A stretch of 64,000 nt of DNA from Oribacterium sinus (GCF_014202695.1 NZ_JACHHH010000011.1:1-64000), one strand, 5' to 3'; shown: positions 50,959 to 60,880, counted from the stretch's first letter. The notes: a model not told the origin generated them from the letters alone. Program-made: numbers and translations.

Positions 50959-51879
50959 TTATCCCTTAACGGCTCCCATGGCAATACCCTGGGTAAAATA
51001 TCTTTGGAACATTAAAAATACGATTAAAATCGGGATTGCCGCCACCGCAGCTCCTGCCATGATAATACCGAAGTCTGTGGCATTTTCCGCCTGCAACTTA
51101 GCAATTCCCAAAGAAATGGTTAGGTTCTCTGTACTACTTAACATAATCAACTGCATGAAATAGTCATTCCAGCTGTTGATAAAGGTAAAGATTGCCAAGG
51201 CACCGATACCCGGCTTAATCATGGGAAGTACAATCTGACTAAAGATTCTTGCTTCAGAGGCTCCGTCAATACGGGAGGCTTCCAACATTTCCCCGGGCAC
51301 GCCTTCAGAGAATTGTTTCATTAGGAACACGCCGAAGGGCCATCCCACGGTGGGGAAGATGACTGCCAAAAGGCTGTTGTAAAGCTTCAAAAAGGACATT
51401 TCCCGAATCAAAGGAATCAAAATAACTTGCTTGGGAAGAGCCATAGCACATACAATCAGGGTGAACAAAAGAGTTCTTCCTCTAAAACGCTTTTTCGCCA
51501 AGGCGTAGCCTGCCATGGAGGCGGTTACACAGGTTAAAATCATGGCGGATAAGGACATGAACACGGTGTTTAAAAGCCAACGTACCGCTCCCGGCACCTT
51601 CGGGCCTGTCATCAGCACAATATCCTTCCCTGTTCCGGAGAAGGCTCCGCTAAAGGGTATACTCAAGGTAAAGAGGGCGGTGGGCTGACGGGAAAAGAGC
51701 TTTTGGTAATTCAATAGTACCCACTCTTTTGGGAACCAGTCCGGGCTTGTGCCGTTGATGGACTGGGCGGTTTTAAAAGATCCTGTAATTATCCAGTATA
51801 AGGGAAAAAGAAAGAAAAAAGCCAGGAGAATTAGCAGGAACAGGCTAAGTAAGCTATAAAGATTTTTTGTCTTATGCAT
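50959..51879 (-). CDS. CUT1-family ABC permease (MalG-like), sialic-acid operon
   Basis: A 306-residue inner-membrane permease with six helices. The EAA loop contacting the ATPase is visible as EASRIDGASEARIFSQIVLPM (shortened here in meaning, about 205-225). It has an unusually long periplasmic loop after helix 1 (about 45-95; PTALFTLSIPFSGAFSG). Together with the next gene and the binding protein it forms an importer, probably for Neu5Ac. AGGAGG precedes the ATG; 9 bp from the upstream permease. Confidence 0.9.
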   Translation of the reverse strand: MHKTKNLYSLLSLFLLILLAFFFLFPLYWIITGSFKTAQSINGTSPDWFPKEWVLLNYQKLFSRQPTALFTLSIPFSGAFSGTGKDIVLMTGPKVPGAVRWLLNTVFMSLSAMILTCVTASMAGYALAKKRFRGRTLLFTLIVCAMALPKQVILIPLIREMSFLKLYNSLLAVIFPTVGWPFGVFLMKQFSEGVPGEMLEASRIDGASEARIFSQIVLPMIKPGIGALAIFTFINSWNDYFMQLIMLSSTENLTISLGIAKLQAENATDFGIIMAGAAVAAIPILIVFLMFQRYFTQGIAMGAVKG

Positions 51880-51888
51880 AAATTCCTC

Positions 51889-52794
51889 CTATTTTTCTTT
51901 TGCCAACTGGAACTGTAATGCAGAGAGTAAGGCAATGATAATCGCCAAAATCACACCCATAGCATTGCCGTAGCCGTAACGATAAAGCTTAAAGGCTGTG
52001 TAATAGATATAATACATTACCGTATCCGTACTGTGGTTCGGTCCACCGGAAGTCAAGAGCTGAATCAGGGCAAAGCACTGGAAGCTGTTGATGGTGGTAA
52101 TGACCAAAATGTAAAGGGTGGTAGGCATAATCTGCGGCCATTTAATCTTCCAGAAAAGCTGAAGATCGGTGGCACCGTCTACGGAAGCCGCCTCTACCAG
52201 GGAGTCATCCACATTTCCAAGGGCAGAAACATAGAGAACAATGGGCTGTCCCACGGAGGTGGTAAATAAAATCAGAATAATACAGGGTAGGGCAAAACGG
52301 GCATCTCCCAGCCAGTTGATATTCTTCTCCAACACGCCGGTATGAGTTCCCACATAGTTGAATAAACCATAGTAATTATGGAACATCCATTTCCATACCA
52401 CGGTAACTGCTACGGAGCCTGTTACTACAGGTAGATAGAAGATACAGCGGAAGGCGGAAAGTACCGGTCCCTTCATCTTATAAATGGCGGAAGCCACCCA
52501 TAAGGAAAAAATCGCTACCGTTGGAACAGATACCAAAACGATGATTAAGGTATTTTTCAGTGCTTTTTGGAAAATGCTGTCTCCGAAAAGCTCTGTATAG
52601 TTTTTTAAACCGATAAACTGGTCTGCCACATTTTTTCCCATGGTGGCATCAAAGAAACTGGTATAGACGCACAAAATCATGGGAAAAATCACGAAGCCTA
52701 GGAAGAACACAAGGCTTGGCAATAAAAACAAATAGGCAGAGCGAGTTTCTCTTTGGGCTAATATTTTGCTTCGATTGCTTTGTACGTAGTCCAT
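51889..52794 (-). CDS. CUT1-family ABC permease (MalF-like), sialic-acid operon
   Basis: A 301-residue permease with six helices: first at about 20-42 (YLFLLPSLVFFLGFVIFPM), EAA loop VEAASVDGATDLQLFWKI near 215-232. A frame open to 52941 lacks a ribosome site and overlaps the transcription terminator; AGGAGAG just before ATG 52794 defines the start. Between it and the binding-protein gene lies a strong hairpin terminator (52882-52928), so permease levels are probably set below those of the binding protein. Confidence 0.9.
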   Translation of the reverse strand: MDYVQSNRSKILAQRETRSAYLFLLPSLVFFLGFVIFPMILCVYTSFFDATMGKNVADQFIGLKNYTELFGDSIFQKALKNTLIIVLVSVPTVAIFSLWVASAIYKMKGPVLSAFRCIFYLPVVTGSVAVTVVWKWMFHNYYGLFNYVGTHTGVLEKNINWLGDARFALPCIILILFTTSVGQPIVLYVSALGNVDDSLVEAASVDGATDLQLFWKIKWPQIMPTTLYILVITTINSFQCFALIQLLTSGGPNHSTDTVMYYIYYTAFKLYRYGYGNAMGVILAIIIALLSALQFQLAKEK

Positions 52795-52881
52795 TTTCTC
52801 TCCTCTTCCTCTTGGATAGAATCCGTTAATCCTGTAATCCATTGCGAAAGGATTTTTTCTGCTTTCTCCAAGAGTTTCATT

Positions 52882-52928
52882 AAAAAAGCTCCGGAGGCTT
52901 CCCGTCAAAGGGTGAGCCTTCCGGAGCC
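52882..52928 (-). terminator. Attenuating terminator within the nan operon
   Basis: On the minus strand GGCTCCGGAAGGCT pairs with AAGCCTCCGGAGC, followed by TTTTTT. It lies between the binding-protein and permease genes and should lower downstream expression relative to the binding protein. Confidence 0.9.
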
Positions 52929-53023
52929 TATTCTTCTTCACAAATGTTTCGAATGATTCTCAAATATATTCTAAAACATTTTTATAAGCTTGCATGCTGG
53001 ATAGCGCTACAAATTTATGCCTT

Positions 53024-54403
53024 TTATGCCTTTGCCGCTGCGTTTGCATTGGTCTGGAAAGTAGTTAATTCTGTTTTAACGTCTCCTCCCTGACCGATTC
53101 TCTGAAGCATGTTCCACCACTCAGTTCTGGCAGTTGCCCAGCCCGGAGTTACCTGATAGTAGTCTCCGAAGGAAGGCATGAACTTCTCTGTGAAGAGCTT
53201 CATGGTCTCCGCATTCTCCGTTCCCTCATAAACGTCTGTTAAATCCTTGTGTACCGGGAAGAATCCTGTTGTCTGTACGGAAAGCTTAGCCTGCTCTGCA
53301 TCGTTCGCCATGAAACGGATAAATGCCTTTGCAGCCTTCACCTTGTTCTCATCGCCGTTATCGAAGATTCCGAAGCCCCAGATTCCTCCGCAAAGCTCTG
53401 CCTTTCCGTCCTTTGCAGGGAAAAGCATAGGAATAATTTCATCGCCGTTGTTGGTCTTGCCTGCTTCGCCGTTGTCCTTGTTGTTCTGCTGAGCAGAGTT
53501 CCAGCAAAGAGACATTGCCAAGGTTCCGTTTCTGAAAAGGGTAATCTCATCTCCTCCAACCAAAGCCGGATCAAAGTTGATTCCCTCTGCCTTCATAAGC
53601 TCCTCCAATGCCTGTGCGTTCTCGGAAGAATCTACAGCATACTCTGTATGCTCCTTGTTTGTAAACTTTCCGCCGTACAGGTTGTTTACCAAAGCTCTGG
53701 TTCCCTGGTCTCCCCCCTGGCCGCCACAGTAAACTGCTGCAACATTTTCCTGTCCCTTATCATGCAGAGCCTTCACAGCCTTGAAGAAATTCTCTGTAGT
53801 CCAGGTGTGGTTATCTAAGTCCAGATACTGTAATGCATCTGCATTCTCGAAAGCAGTCTTGTTGATAGCCATGCAGTGTGCAATCATAGCCAAGGGATAC
53901 TCATAATACTTTCCTTCGGAGGACTTACAAGCCTCCACTACGTTGGGATAGATATCCTTTGCCGCATCATCTTCAAAGAGATCCGCCAAATCTACCATCA
54001 AGCCCTTTGCACCCCAGTTTGCTACCAAACGCTCCGGTCCTTCCATAATCAGGTCCGGTGCCGCATTTCCTTCGATGGCGGTATTTACCTGGTCGTCACC
54101 GCTCTGGTAGTCCAAATACTCTACGGTAACATGGATATCCGGATACTTAGCGTTAAAATTCTGCAGTAAGCTGTCCACGGAAGCGCTGTCGCCCCATTTT
54201 CCGATAGGATAGGTGTAAAGCTTTAAATCAGCCTTTAACGCCTCATCCTCGGAAGCTCCCTCGACCTTCTCGGAAGCAGCCTCACTTGCCTTTCCGGATT
54301 CCGCCTTTTTCTCTGTCTCTGTCGTAGCCTTTGGTCCGCAAGCTGCCAAGCTACTTGCCAGAAGCAGCGACGCTGCTCCCCATGCTAAGATTCTTTTCTT
54401 CAT
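53024..54403 (-). CDS. Lipoprotein sugar-binding protein, sialic-acid operon
   Basis: A 459-residue extracellular solute-binding protein of the CUT1 type. Lipoprotein signal peptide 1-22 ends in the lipobox LLLASSLAAC. An acidic Ala/Ser/Glu linker precedes the two-lobed domain (DLKLYTYPIGKWGDS onwards). GGGAGGAG before ATG 54403 fixes the start, which overlaps the nanE stop codon (ATGA). Its place directly after nanE and before two permeases and nanA supports sialic acid, or a sialic acid derivative, as ligand. Confidence 0.9.
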   Translation of the reverse strand: MKKRILAWGAASLLLASSLAACGPKATTETEKKAESGKASEAASEKVEGASEDEALKADLKLYTYPIGKWGDSASVDSLLQNFNAKYPDIHVTVEYLDYQSGDDQVNTAIEGNAAPDLIMEGPERLVANWGAKGLMVDLADLFEDDAAKDIYPNVVEACKSSEGKYYEYPLAMIAHCMAINKTAFENADALQYLDLDNHTWTTENFFKAVKALHDKGQENVAAVYCGGQGGDQGTRALVNNLYGGKFTNKEHTEYAVDSSENAQALEELMKAEGINFDPALVGGDEITLFRNGTLAMSLCWNSAQQNNKDNGEAGKTNNGDEIIPMLFPAKDGKAELCGGIWGFGIFDNGDENKVKAAKAFIRFMANDAEQAKLSVQTTGFFPVHKDLTDVYEGTENAETMKLFTEKFMPSFGDYYQVTPGWATARTEWWNMLQRIGQGGDVKTELTTFQTNANAAAKA

Positions 54404-55104
54404 TGTTTCTCCTCCCATTCTTTGAGTGCCTCCACAAAGGGTACCGCAATCAGCTGCGGCCTTGTGATAATTGATCCAACAACCACCGCATAGGCTCCAA
54501 GCTCCATAACCCGCTTTGCCTTTGCCGGAGTGTTGATGTTGCCTTCAGCAATGACCGGATGCTTTACGCTCTCAATCATTTTCCGAAGAATCAGGAAATC
54601 GTCTGCCTCAATCCGATCTCCCTTAGACTGCTCTGTATACCCCACCATAGTGGAGCCAATAAAGTCAAATCCCAGGCGATCCGCTTCTATGGCTTCTTCC
54701 ACTGTGGAACAATCCGCCATAAATGCCTGATCCTTGTATTTGGCCTTTATTTCCCGGAAAAATTCTGCCAGACTCTTCCCGCCCGGCCTTTTAGAAATGG
54801 TGGCATCAATCGCAATAATATCCACCCCAACTTCCATAAGTTCATCCACCTCTTTCATGGTGGGAGTAATATATACCTTCGAATCCTCGTAATCTCTCTT
54901 GACGATACCGATAATGGGAAGCTCCACTTCCTTCTGAATCTCCGCAATGTCTTCTTTGGTGTTGGCCCGAATACCTCCTGCCCCTGCCATCTTTGCCGCT
55001 CTGGCCATTCTTCCCATGATGAAGGAGGAATGTAATGGCTCCTCCGGCAGTGCCTGACAAGATACAATGAGTTTACCCTTCAATCCCTTGATTCTCTCTG
55101 TCAT
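54400..55104 (-). CDS. nanE: N-acetylmannosamine-6-phosphate 2-epimerase
   Basis: Converts ManNAc-6-P to GlcNAc-6-P (234 residues). NanE TIM-barrel motifs: GIRANTKEDIAEIQ, IGIVKRDYEDSKVYITPT with the catalytic Lys, MADCSTVEEA, GTxM-like IGSTMVGYT and VIAEGNINTPAKAKRV. First gene of the nan operon; AAAAGGAG precedes the ATG and a promoter lies at 55180-55207. Confidence 0.95.
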   Translation of the reverse strand: MTERIKGLKGKLIVSCQALPEEPLHSSFIMGRMARAAKMAGAGGIRANTKEDIAEIQKEVELPIIGIVKRDYEDSKVYITPTMKEVDELMEVGVDIIAIDATISKRPGGKSLAEFFREIKAKYKDQAFMADCSTVEEAIEADRLGFDFIGSTMVGYTEQSKGDRIEADDFLILRKMIESVKHPVIAEGNINTPAKAKRVMELGAYAVVVGSIITRPQLIAVPFVEALKEWEEKQ

Positions 55105-55179
55105 GGAACACTCCTTTTTTCTGAAAAATTTTTTTATTCGTTCTTAAAGAAAAGTATTTTTCCTTCTTGTCCTTTCTTT

Positions 55180-55207
55180 AGTATAGTTTTAGATTTTTCA
55201 ATTTCAA
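55180..55207 (-). promoter_or_regulatory. Promoter of the nan operon
   Basis: Minus strand TTGAAA (55207-55202), 16-bp spacer, TATACT (55185-55180), about 75 bp before nanE. No CcpA-type cre site was recognised nearby. Confidence 0.6.
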
Positions 55208-55228
55208 CAAGAAAAAACTTGGCTTTCT

Positions 55229-56665
55229 CTATAAAATTCTTTCAATAAAGGCATTCATCTCTTCAAATCCTTTAACACTGCTTCCCTGAATCATCTCCTT
55301 CTGTCCTCCTCCCCGGAAGGACAATTTTTCTCCCATAAGCTTTCCAAAGGCTCTCATATCCTCTTCTCTGCTTCCTGCCACCACAGAAAAGCCTTCTTCC
55401 TTTTTCCCAAGGCAAATGAGGGAAAGGGGAAGAGAGCGTCGCAGCCTGTCACAGATTTTTTGCAGGTCCTTCACCCCAAGATCGGAAAGATAGAGGAAGA
55501 TGTATTGATTCTTTCCGTAGTAGGAAAAGCATCTATCCTTTAGAGGGCTTCCCAGAAATAACATTTTGGCCGGCCTTTCCGCCACTTCCCGGGCTACCTC
55601 AGTTCTTTCCGGCCTTTCCGCCACTTCCCGGGCTACCTCAGTTCTTTCCGGCCTTTCCGGCTTTTCTCCGTCCTCTATTCCTTTCCGTTTCTCTTCCAGC
55701 TCCTTCAAAATCTTCTCTTCCAAAAGGCTGATCCCCGCCTCTAAAATTCCTCTTTTTTCTTCTTCCTTGGCAAAGATTCTTTCCTGCAAGCTCTGAAAGG
55801 CTTCCGGAATCTCTGTCCATGGTCTGCTAAGGCTTTGGGCGAAGCCGGATAAGAACTTTAGCTTTTTTTCCAAAGCAAGAAAAGCCAGCTCTCCCGCCAG
55901 CATGGTCAAACGACAACCCTTTCTATGCTTTTCATAGGAAAGAATGGTAAATACCCCAATCTCCCCAGTAAAGCTAAGATGGGTTCCGCAACAGGCACAG
56001 GAATCCACCTCGGGAATTTCGATAATACGGATATCCCCCTCTAAAGCTTTCTTTTGTCGAAATGAAATATTCCCGTCTTTTCTTTCTGAACTCGTATTTT
56101 CTTCTTCCCCTTCCAGATAAATTTCTCTTATGGGAAGATTTTTTCGGATAACGGCATTCACCCCCTGCTCCAGCTCCTCCAGTTCCTTCTCGCTGAATTC
56201 TCCGTCAAAATCCACGGTCATGTGGGGATTTTCCCCGAAACATTCCATATGAAAACCGCTGTTTTTATAGGGAAAACGTCCGGTCACAAGACCTGAAAAA
56301 ATATGCTCTGCACTGTGGTTTTCCGACTGCCATCTTCGAAAATCCGCGTCAAACTTACAAAGGACTTTTTCTCCCTCAGGCAAATCCACTTCTAAATAAT
56401 GCCACAGCTCCCCTTCCTTTTCCTCCACAAAGAGAAGCTCTGCCCCGGCAATGCTTCCTCTGTCACAGGGCTGGCCGCCTCCCTCCGGATAGAAGAAGGG
56501 CTCCGAAAGTCTATAGCAAAAAAGGGAAGAATAGCTTCCTCCCCATTTTTTTATAAACTCTTCTTTTTCCTCTTTGGAAAGCTCCCGCTTTTCCAAAATA
56601 AGAAGCTCTTTTTCCGCCTCTTTTCCTCTGATTCCTCTTTGATAATATAAGGCTTCTTTAATCAT
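55229..56665 (-). CDS. AlaX-type alanyl-tRNA editing protein with C-terminal extension
   Basis: A 478-residue relative of the AlaRS editing and C-terminal domains. The editing domain (about 35-265) has the metal-binding NHSAEHIFSG (HxxxH) and CACCGTHLSFTG (CxxxH); it hydrolyses Ser- or Gly-tRNA-Ala. A coiled coil and DHHA1-like C-terminus (RGGGQKEMIQGS near 450) follow, as in AlaX-L. A 13-residue unit (RPERTEVAREVAE) is repeated twice near 345-370, encoded by a 39-bp direct repeat at 55572-55650. GAGG before ATG 56665 favours that start over 56683. Confidence 0.87.
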   Translation of the reverse strand: MIKEALYYQRGIRGKEAEKELLILEKRELSKEEKEEFIKKWGGSYSSLFCYRLSEPFFYPEGGGQPCDRGSIAGAELLFVEEKEGELWHYLEVDLPEGEKVLCKFDADFRRWQSENHSAEHIFSGLVTGRFPYKNSGFHMECFGENPHMTVDFDGEFSEKELEELEQGVNAVIRKNLPIREIYLEGEEENTSSERKDGNISFRQKKALEGDIRIIEIPEVDSCACCGTHLSFTGEIGVFTILSYEKHRKGCRLTMLAGELAFLALEKKLKFLSGFAQSLSRPWTEIPEAFQSLQERIFAKEEEKRGILEAGISLLEEKILKELEEKRKGIEDGEKPERPERTEVAREVAERPERTEVAREVAERPAKMLFLGSPLKDRCFSYYGKNQYIFLYLSDLGVKDLQKICDRLRRSLPLSLICLGKKEEGFSVVAGSREEDMRAFGKLMGEKLSFRGGGQKEMIQGSSVKGFEEMNAFIERIL

Positions 56666-56744
56666 TTTTTCCTCGTTACTCATTCTAAGAATAGCTATTT
56701 ATTCCTGCTGAAAGCAAAAAGTTTGATACTCTCCCTTTTGCTTC

Positions 56745-57578
56745 TTAAATCAACCCTAAATCCTTTAGCGTAAGATAGATACCGTCCTCCCAAATGGGCT
56801 TTGCCACAATATCCGCCTTTTCTTTGATATAAGGAATGGCGTTTCCTACAGCTACTCCAACATTTGCCCAAAGAAGCATTTCCTCATCATTAAAGCTGTC
56901 GCCGAAGGCAAGCGTCTTTTCTCTGGGTATCTTGTAAACCTCGGCGATTTTCTCTAAGCCCATAGCCTTGCTGTAGCCCTTTTCCAAAAGGTCGGCCCCG
57001 GTGTCTCTGCTAAAGGGAAAGACATTTAACTCCGGAAAATTCTTTCTAATAGCCTCTGCCCCCTCTACGCCACCGCAATAACAGAGAGCGGAAACCTCTT
57101 CTTGTAAAAGTTCCTCCACCGGAGCGAAATTCCTGTCGCTTTCCTGCACAAAATTCAGGTCGTACTGTACCACCTGTTCCTCTTCCGTGAAATAATCCCT
57201 ATCCTCTATGGCGGTTCCAAGAGCAATATGATGTTCCTTTCCAAAGCGAATCAATCGTTCCAGCAAATCCTTGGACATCACGCTATGCATCAAAACTTCC
57301 TGCTTCTCCAAGGGATCCAAAAGCACCTTGGTACCGTTCATCTGCACCAAAGCATGGGGAGCGATTTCTTTCAAATAGTCGTAAGAATAGCGGTCATACA
57401 TATTTCTGCCGGAAGCCAGCACCACAAGATAGCCATTTTCCTTTAGGCGTTCAATGGCTTCCAAGCTGGAGGGCGTGATAGCTCCCTTCTTATGGTCTAA
57501 GAGGGTATGGTCTAAGTCAAAGGCCACCATCCCCTTTTTCTTTTCTCTATTCTTCGGACAATTTACTTCTTCTCTCAT
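56745..57578 (-). CDS. Cof-type HAD-superfamily phosphatase
   Basis: A 277-residue HAD hydrolase of the Cof/YidA (IIB cap) group: motif I MVAFDLDHTLLDHK, motif II LVVLASGRN, a capping domain (about 95-195), motif III Lys region and motif IV LAFGDSFNDEEMLLW. Such enzymes dephosphorylate sugar phosphates, PLP or FMN; the substrate cannot be told. AGGG precedes the ATG. Upstream of it is malQ on the same strand. Confidence 0.9.
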   Translation of the reverse strand: MREEVNCPKNREKKKGMVAFDLDHTLLDHKKGAITPSSLEAIERLKENGYLVVLASGRNMYDRYSYDYLKEIAPHALVQMNGTKVLLDPLEKQEVLMHSVMSKDLLERLIRFGKEHHIALGTAIEDRDYFTEEEQVVQYDLNFVQESDRNFAPVEELLQEEVSALCYCGGVEGAEAIRKNFPELNVFPFSRDTGADLLEKGYSKAMGLEKIAEVYKIPREKTLAFGDSFNDEEMLLWANVGVAVGNAIPYIKEKADIVAKPIWEDGIYLTLKDLGLI

Positions 57579-57683
57579 CTTTCCCTATCTTCTCTATACT
57601 GTATTCCGAATGATATATGCTGCTTTATAACTTCTAACAAAAGCTGCCATAGCTTCAGCTATAGAAATAGCCAGAAAACCGCT

Positions 57684-59123
57684 TTAGATTCTCTTGCTTT
57701 CCTCGCAAAAGGCACGAATCTTCTCCGCCATTTCCTTGGTGAAATCTTCCTTTTGGAATCTATAGCTCCAGTTACAGCCTAGAACGGAGGGCTTATTCAC
57801 TCTGGCTTCCTTCCCCTTGTGACAATAATCCTGATAGGGGATAATCGCGGTATTGGACTTGGAATTTAAAGTCAGTTTAATGAAAAAGTCCACATAATCC
57901 ATAGCCAGGAGCTCTTCCACAGTTTTTCCCACATAGTCTGCCGCCATCTGTCGATCCGCATCTTCAATTTCCAAGAACCAGTCCTTTAAGACCTGATTAT
58001 CATGGGTTCCCGTATAGCAAACCGTATTTTCCGTCCAAGTATTGGGCCGATAATCTCCACTTTCTCTGGAGTCAAAGGCAAATTCCAGAAGCTTCATCCC
58101 GGGGAAACCGCTGTCTTCTACCAGTTTTTTTACAGACTCTGTGACATAGCCCAAGTCTTCCGCAATCACCGCCTGCTCTCCCAAAGCTTTCCTTAAGGCA
58201 TGGAACAGATCCATTCCCGGCCCCTTTTCCCAGTGGCCCCTTTTCGCATTTTCATCCCCGTAAGGAATAGAATAATACTCATCAAATCCCCGGAAATGGT
58301 CCACTCTTACCACATCATAAAGAGTAAAGCAGTGCTTCATTCTGGAAATCCACCAGGCATAGCCTGTTTCCTTATGCTTTTCCCAGTCATAGAGAGGATT
58401 TCCCCAAAGCTGTCCATTTTCCGCAAAGGCATCGGGAGGGCACCCTGCCACCGCCTTGGGTCTTCCCCCTTCCAGTTGGAACAGGGAGGGGTTGTCCAGC
58501 ACATCAGAGGAATCCAGAGAAACATAGATGGGAATATCTCCAATCAGCTGAATCCCAAGGCTATTCACATAGGCCTTTAAGCTAAGCCACTGCTTTTGGA
58601 AAAAGTACTGGCAGGCTTCGTGAAACTCCTTAGGATAGGGAAGCTTTCCTTCCATAAAACGGGCATAGGAAGAAAGCCAGAAGGAATTCTTCTCACAAAA
58701 GTCCTGAAATGCCTTCTTTTCTTCCTGTCCTGCCGGAGTATTCAGCTTTTCGAAAAAGCGGTCCATAGCTTTCTTCAGTACAGGATAACGCTTTTCGTAA
58801 AGCATACCGTAGTCAATTTGACTTTCGGATGCCTCCAAAAGCTCTGCACAATCCCCTTCTGAAAGATAGCCCTCCTCCTGTAACTGCTCCAAGTCAATAA
58901 AATAGGGGTTTCCGGCGAAGGTAGAGAAGCTTTGGTAGGGGGAATCTCCATAGCCCGTGGGGCCTAAGGGAAGAATCTGCCAATAGCTCTGCCCCGCCTC
59001 TTTTAAAAAGTCTGCAAAGGCTCTGGCCTCCTTGGAAAAAGAACCGATACCGTATTTTCCCGGCAAGGAAAATATAGGCATCAAAAGCCCCGCTCTTCTT
59101 CTGTCTAAAATTTTCTTCTCCAT
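57684..59123 (-). CDS. malQ: 4-alpha-glucanotransferase
   Basis: Family GH77 amylomaltase (479 residues) that disproportionates maltodextrins. Features: RRAGLLMPIFSLPGKYGIGSF at the N-terminus, nucleophile Asp in VVRVDHFRGF, acid/base Glu in VIAEDLGYVT, and YTGTHDNQVLKDW. Length and motif order are those of the plant/bacterial DPE1-like group. AGGAG lies 6 nt before the ATG. It is not within a malto-oligosaccharide operon here. Confidence 0.95.
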   Translation of the reverse strand: MEKKILDRRRAGLLMPIFSLPGKYGIGSFSKEARAFADFLKEAGQSYWQILPLGPTGYGDSPYQSFSTFAGNPYFIDLEQLQEEGYLSEGDCAELLEASESQIDYGMLYEKRYPVLKKAMDRFFEKLNTPAGQEEKKAFQDFCEKNSFWLSSYARFMEGKLPYPKEFHEACQYFFQKQWLSLKAYVNSLGIQLIGDIPIYVSLDSSDVLDNPSLFQLEGGRPKAVAGCPPDAFAENGQLWGNPLYDWEKHKETGYAWWISRMKHCFTLYDVVRVDHFRGFDEYYSIPYGDENAKRGHWEKGPGMDLFHALRKALGEQAVIAEDLGYVTESVKKLVEDSGFPGMKLLEFAFDSRESGDYRPNTWTENTVCYTGTHDNQVLKDWFLEIEDADRQMAADYVGKTVEELLAMDYVDFFIKLTLNSKSNTAIIPYQDYCHKGKEARVNKPSVLGCNWSYRFQKEDFTKEMAEKIRAFCEESKRI

Positions 59124-59226
59124 CCTACTCTCCTATTCTCATTGAATGAAATATCTCGCTTTCGGTTTTTTCTGCGATTTGAAATTTTTTTCTTCGCCCA
59201 AAAAAGCTTTACGCTATTATCATCTC

Positions 59227-59658
59227 TTATTCAAAATCGTCATTTTTCGCAATTGTATCACAGTAAATGCAACGATACTGTCTTTTTTGTCCCTGAATTC
59301 GCTTAAAGATGTGCGGCAATTCCTGCTCTGTAGAGGTAATGCAACGGGGATTCTTGCAATGCAAAACATTCTTTAAGGTGTCCGGTAAAGACAGAGTAGC
59401 CTTGTTCACCCGTTTTCCATCCTGGATATAGTTTACCGTAATGCCCGGTCCGATATAGCCTAAGACATTTAGATCCAAGTCAATGTTTTCCGCAATCTTT
59501 ACTATATCTTTCTGTCCCATCTTCTGAGAATGGCAGTTTTGAATCAAAGCCACCGGGCTCTTTACACTGTCCAGTCCCAGATATTTGTATACCAGCATAC
59601 TTTTTCCGGCCTTAATATGATCCAGTACAATTCCGTTTTCGATTCCGTCAATCTTCAT
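59227..59658 (-). CDS. pyrI: Aspartate carbamoyltransferase regulatory subunit
   Basis: A 143-residue PyrI. The allosteric nucleotide-binding domain (1-95; NGIVLDHIKAGKSM) is followed by a zinc domain with four cysteines in CKNPRC and CIYC that contacts PyrB. Its presence means ATCase is of the regulated class with nucleotide feedback. It lies last in the pyr row, 174 bp after pyrB. Confidence 0.95.
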   Translation of the reverse strand: MKIDGIENGIVLDHIKAGKSMLVYKYLGLDSVKSPVALIQNCHSQKMGQKDIVKIAENIDLDLNVLGYIGPGITVNYIQDGKRVNKATLSLPDTLKNVLHCKNPRCITSTEQELPHIFKRIQGQKRQYRCIYCDTIAKNDDFE

Positions 59659-59832
59659 CTTTTATCCTTTCTCTATGCTAAATTCTCTTTCCATACAAAA
59701 TGGCTTAATGATTTTCAATACCTTCTGATAAAACTCTTCGGCATGCTTTTCCAGAAACTTCTCACTTATAGTCTTGCTTCAAGTTATGCTTTAAGCTGTT
59801 GTTCAGGCTATCATTTTTGGATCCAAATTTTT

Positions 59833-60759
59833 TTACTGATCCAATCCTAATAGATACAGAATCAATGCCATACGCATCTGCTTTCCACAGAGAGTCTGGT
59901 AGAAATACTTGGCTCTTTCATCCTGATCAATCGCCACGGAAATCTCATTTACACGGGGAAGGGGGTGAAGAATCGCCATATCCTCCTTGGCATTTTCCAG
60001 CTTTTCCTTGGTCAGGATGTAAATGTCCTTCAAACGAAGATAATCTTCCTCGTTAAAGAAACGCTCCTTCTGCACTCTGGTCATGTAAAGAATATCCAGC
60101 TCAGGAATGGAGCCCTCTAAGTCAGTGGTTTGAATGAATTCCGCTCCTTCTTCCTTCAGCTTTTCAATTTCGTACTCCGGCAGCTGCAACTCCTCCGGAG
60201 AAATCAGAATATAGCGATTATTGGGGTAACGGAGCATGGCGTCAATCAGGGAATGTACGGTACGACCAAATTTCAAGTCTCCACAAAGACCGATGGTTAA
60301 ACCGGAAAGCTCTCCTTTACATCTTCGAATGGTTAAAAGGTCAGCCAAGGTCTGGGTGGGGTGAAAATGTCCGCCGTCTCCCGCATTGATAAAGGGTACG
60401 GAGGTATGATTAGCCGCCACCACCGGCGCTCCCTCCTTGGGATGCCGCATGGTAATAATGTCCGCATAGTTGGATACGGTCTCAATGGTATCCGCCACAC
60501 TTTCGCCTTTGGCTGCAGAGGAACTGCTGGCTCCGGCAAAGCCCAGAACGGATCCGCCTAATTCCAACATAGCCGCCTCAAAGGAAAGTCTGGTTCTTGT
60601 GGAAGGCTCGAAAAAGAGAGTCGCCAGCTTCTTATGCTTACATCTTTCCCAGTACTCTTCTTTGTTTTTCTCAATCTTATCCGCCAGATCCATCAAATGA
60701 TCCAGCTCTTCAATGCTCAAATCCAAGATGTTAATGATACTACGATTTTCCTTTGCCAT
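59833..60759 (-). CDS. pyrB: Aspartate carbamoyltransferase catalytic subunit
   Basis: First committed step of pyrimidine synthesis (308 residues). Carbamoyl phosphate site [15 protein letters not shown], mid-chain [23 protein letters not shown] and C-terminal [13 protein letters not shown] with the carbamoyl aspartate residues. AAAGG precedes the ATG. A 121-bp spacer follows pyrE. Confidence 0.97.
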   Translation of the reverse strand: MAKENRSIINILDLSIEELDHLMDLADKIEKNKEEYWERCKHKKLATLFFEPSTRTRLSFEAAMLELGGSVLGFAGASSSSAAKGESVADTIETVSNYADIITMRHPKEGAPVVAANHTSVPFINAGDGGHFHPTQTLADLLTIRRCKGELSGLTIGLCGDLKFGRTVHSLIDAMLRYPNNRYILISPEELQLPEYEIEKLKEEGAEFIQTTDLEGSIPELDILYMTRVQKERFFNEEDYLRLKDIYILTKEKLENAKEDMAILHPLPRVNEISVAIDQDERAKYFYQTLCGKQMRMALILYLLGLDQ

Positions 60760-60880
60760 TTTCTTTCCTTTCCTATTTTTGCCTACAAACCATTGCGAAA
60801 TCCACTTTTTCTATCTTCTCTGCCTCATCTTCTCTGCCTCATGTCTTCCTTGAGCCTAACTCCAACATCGAAGACTAGCT

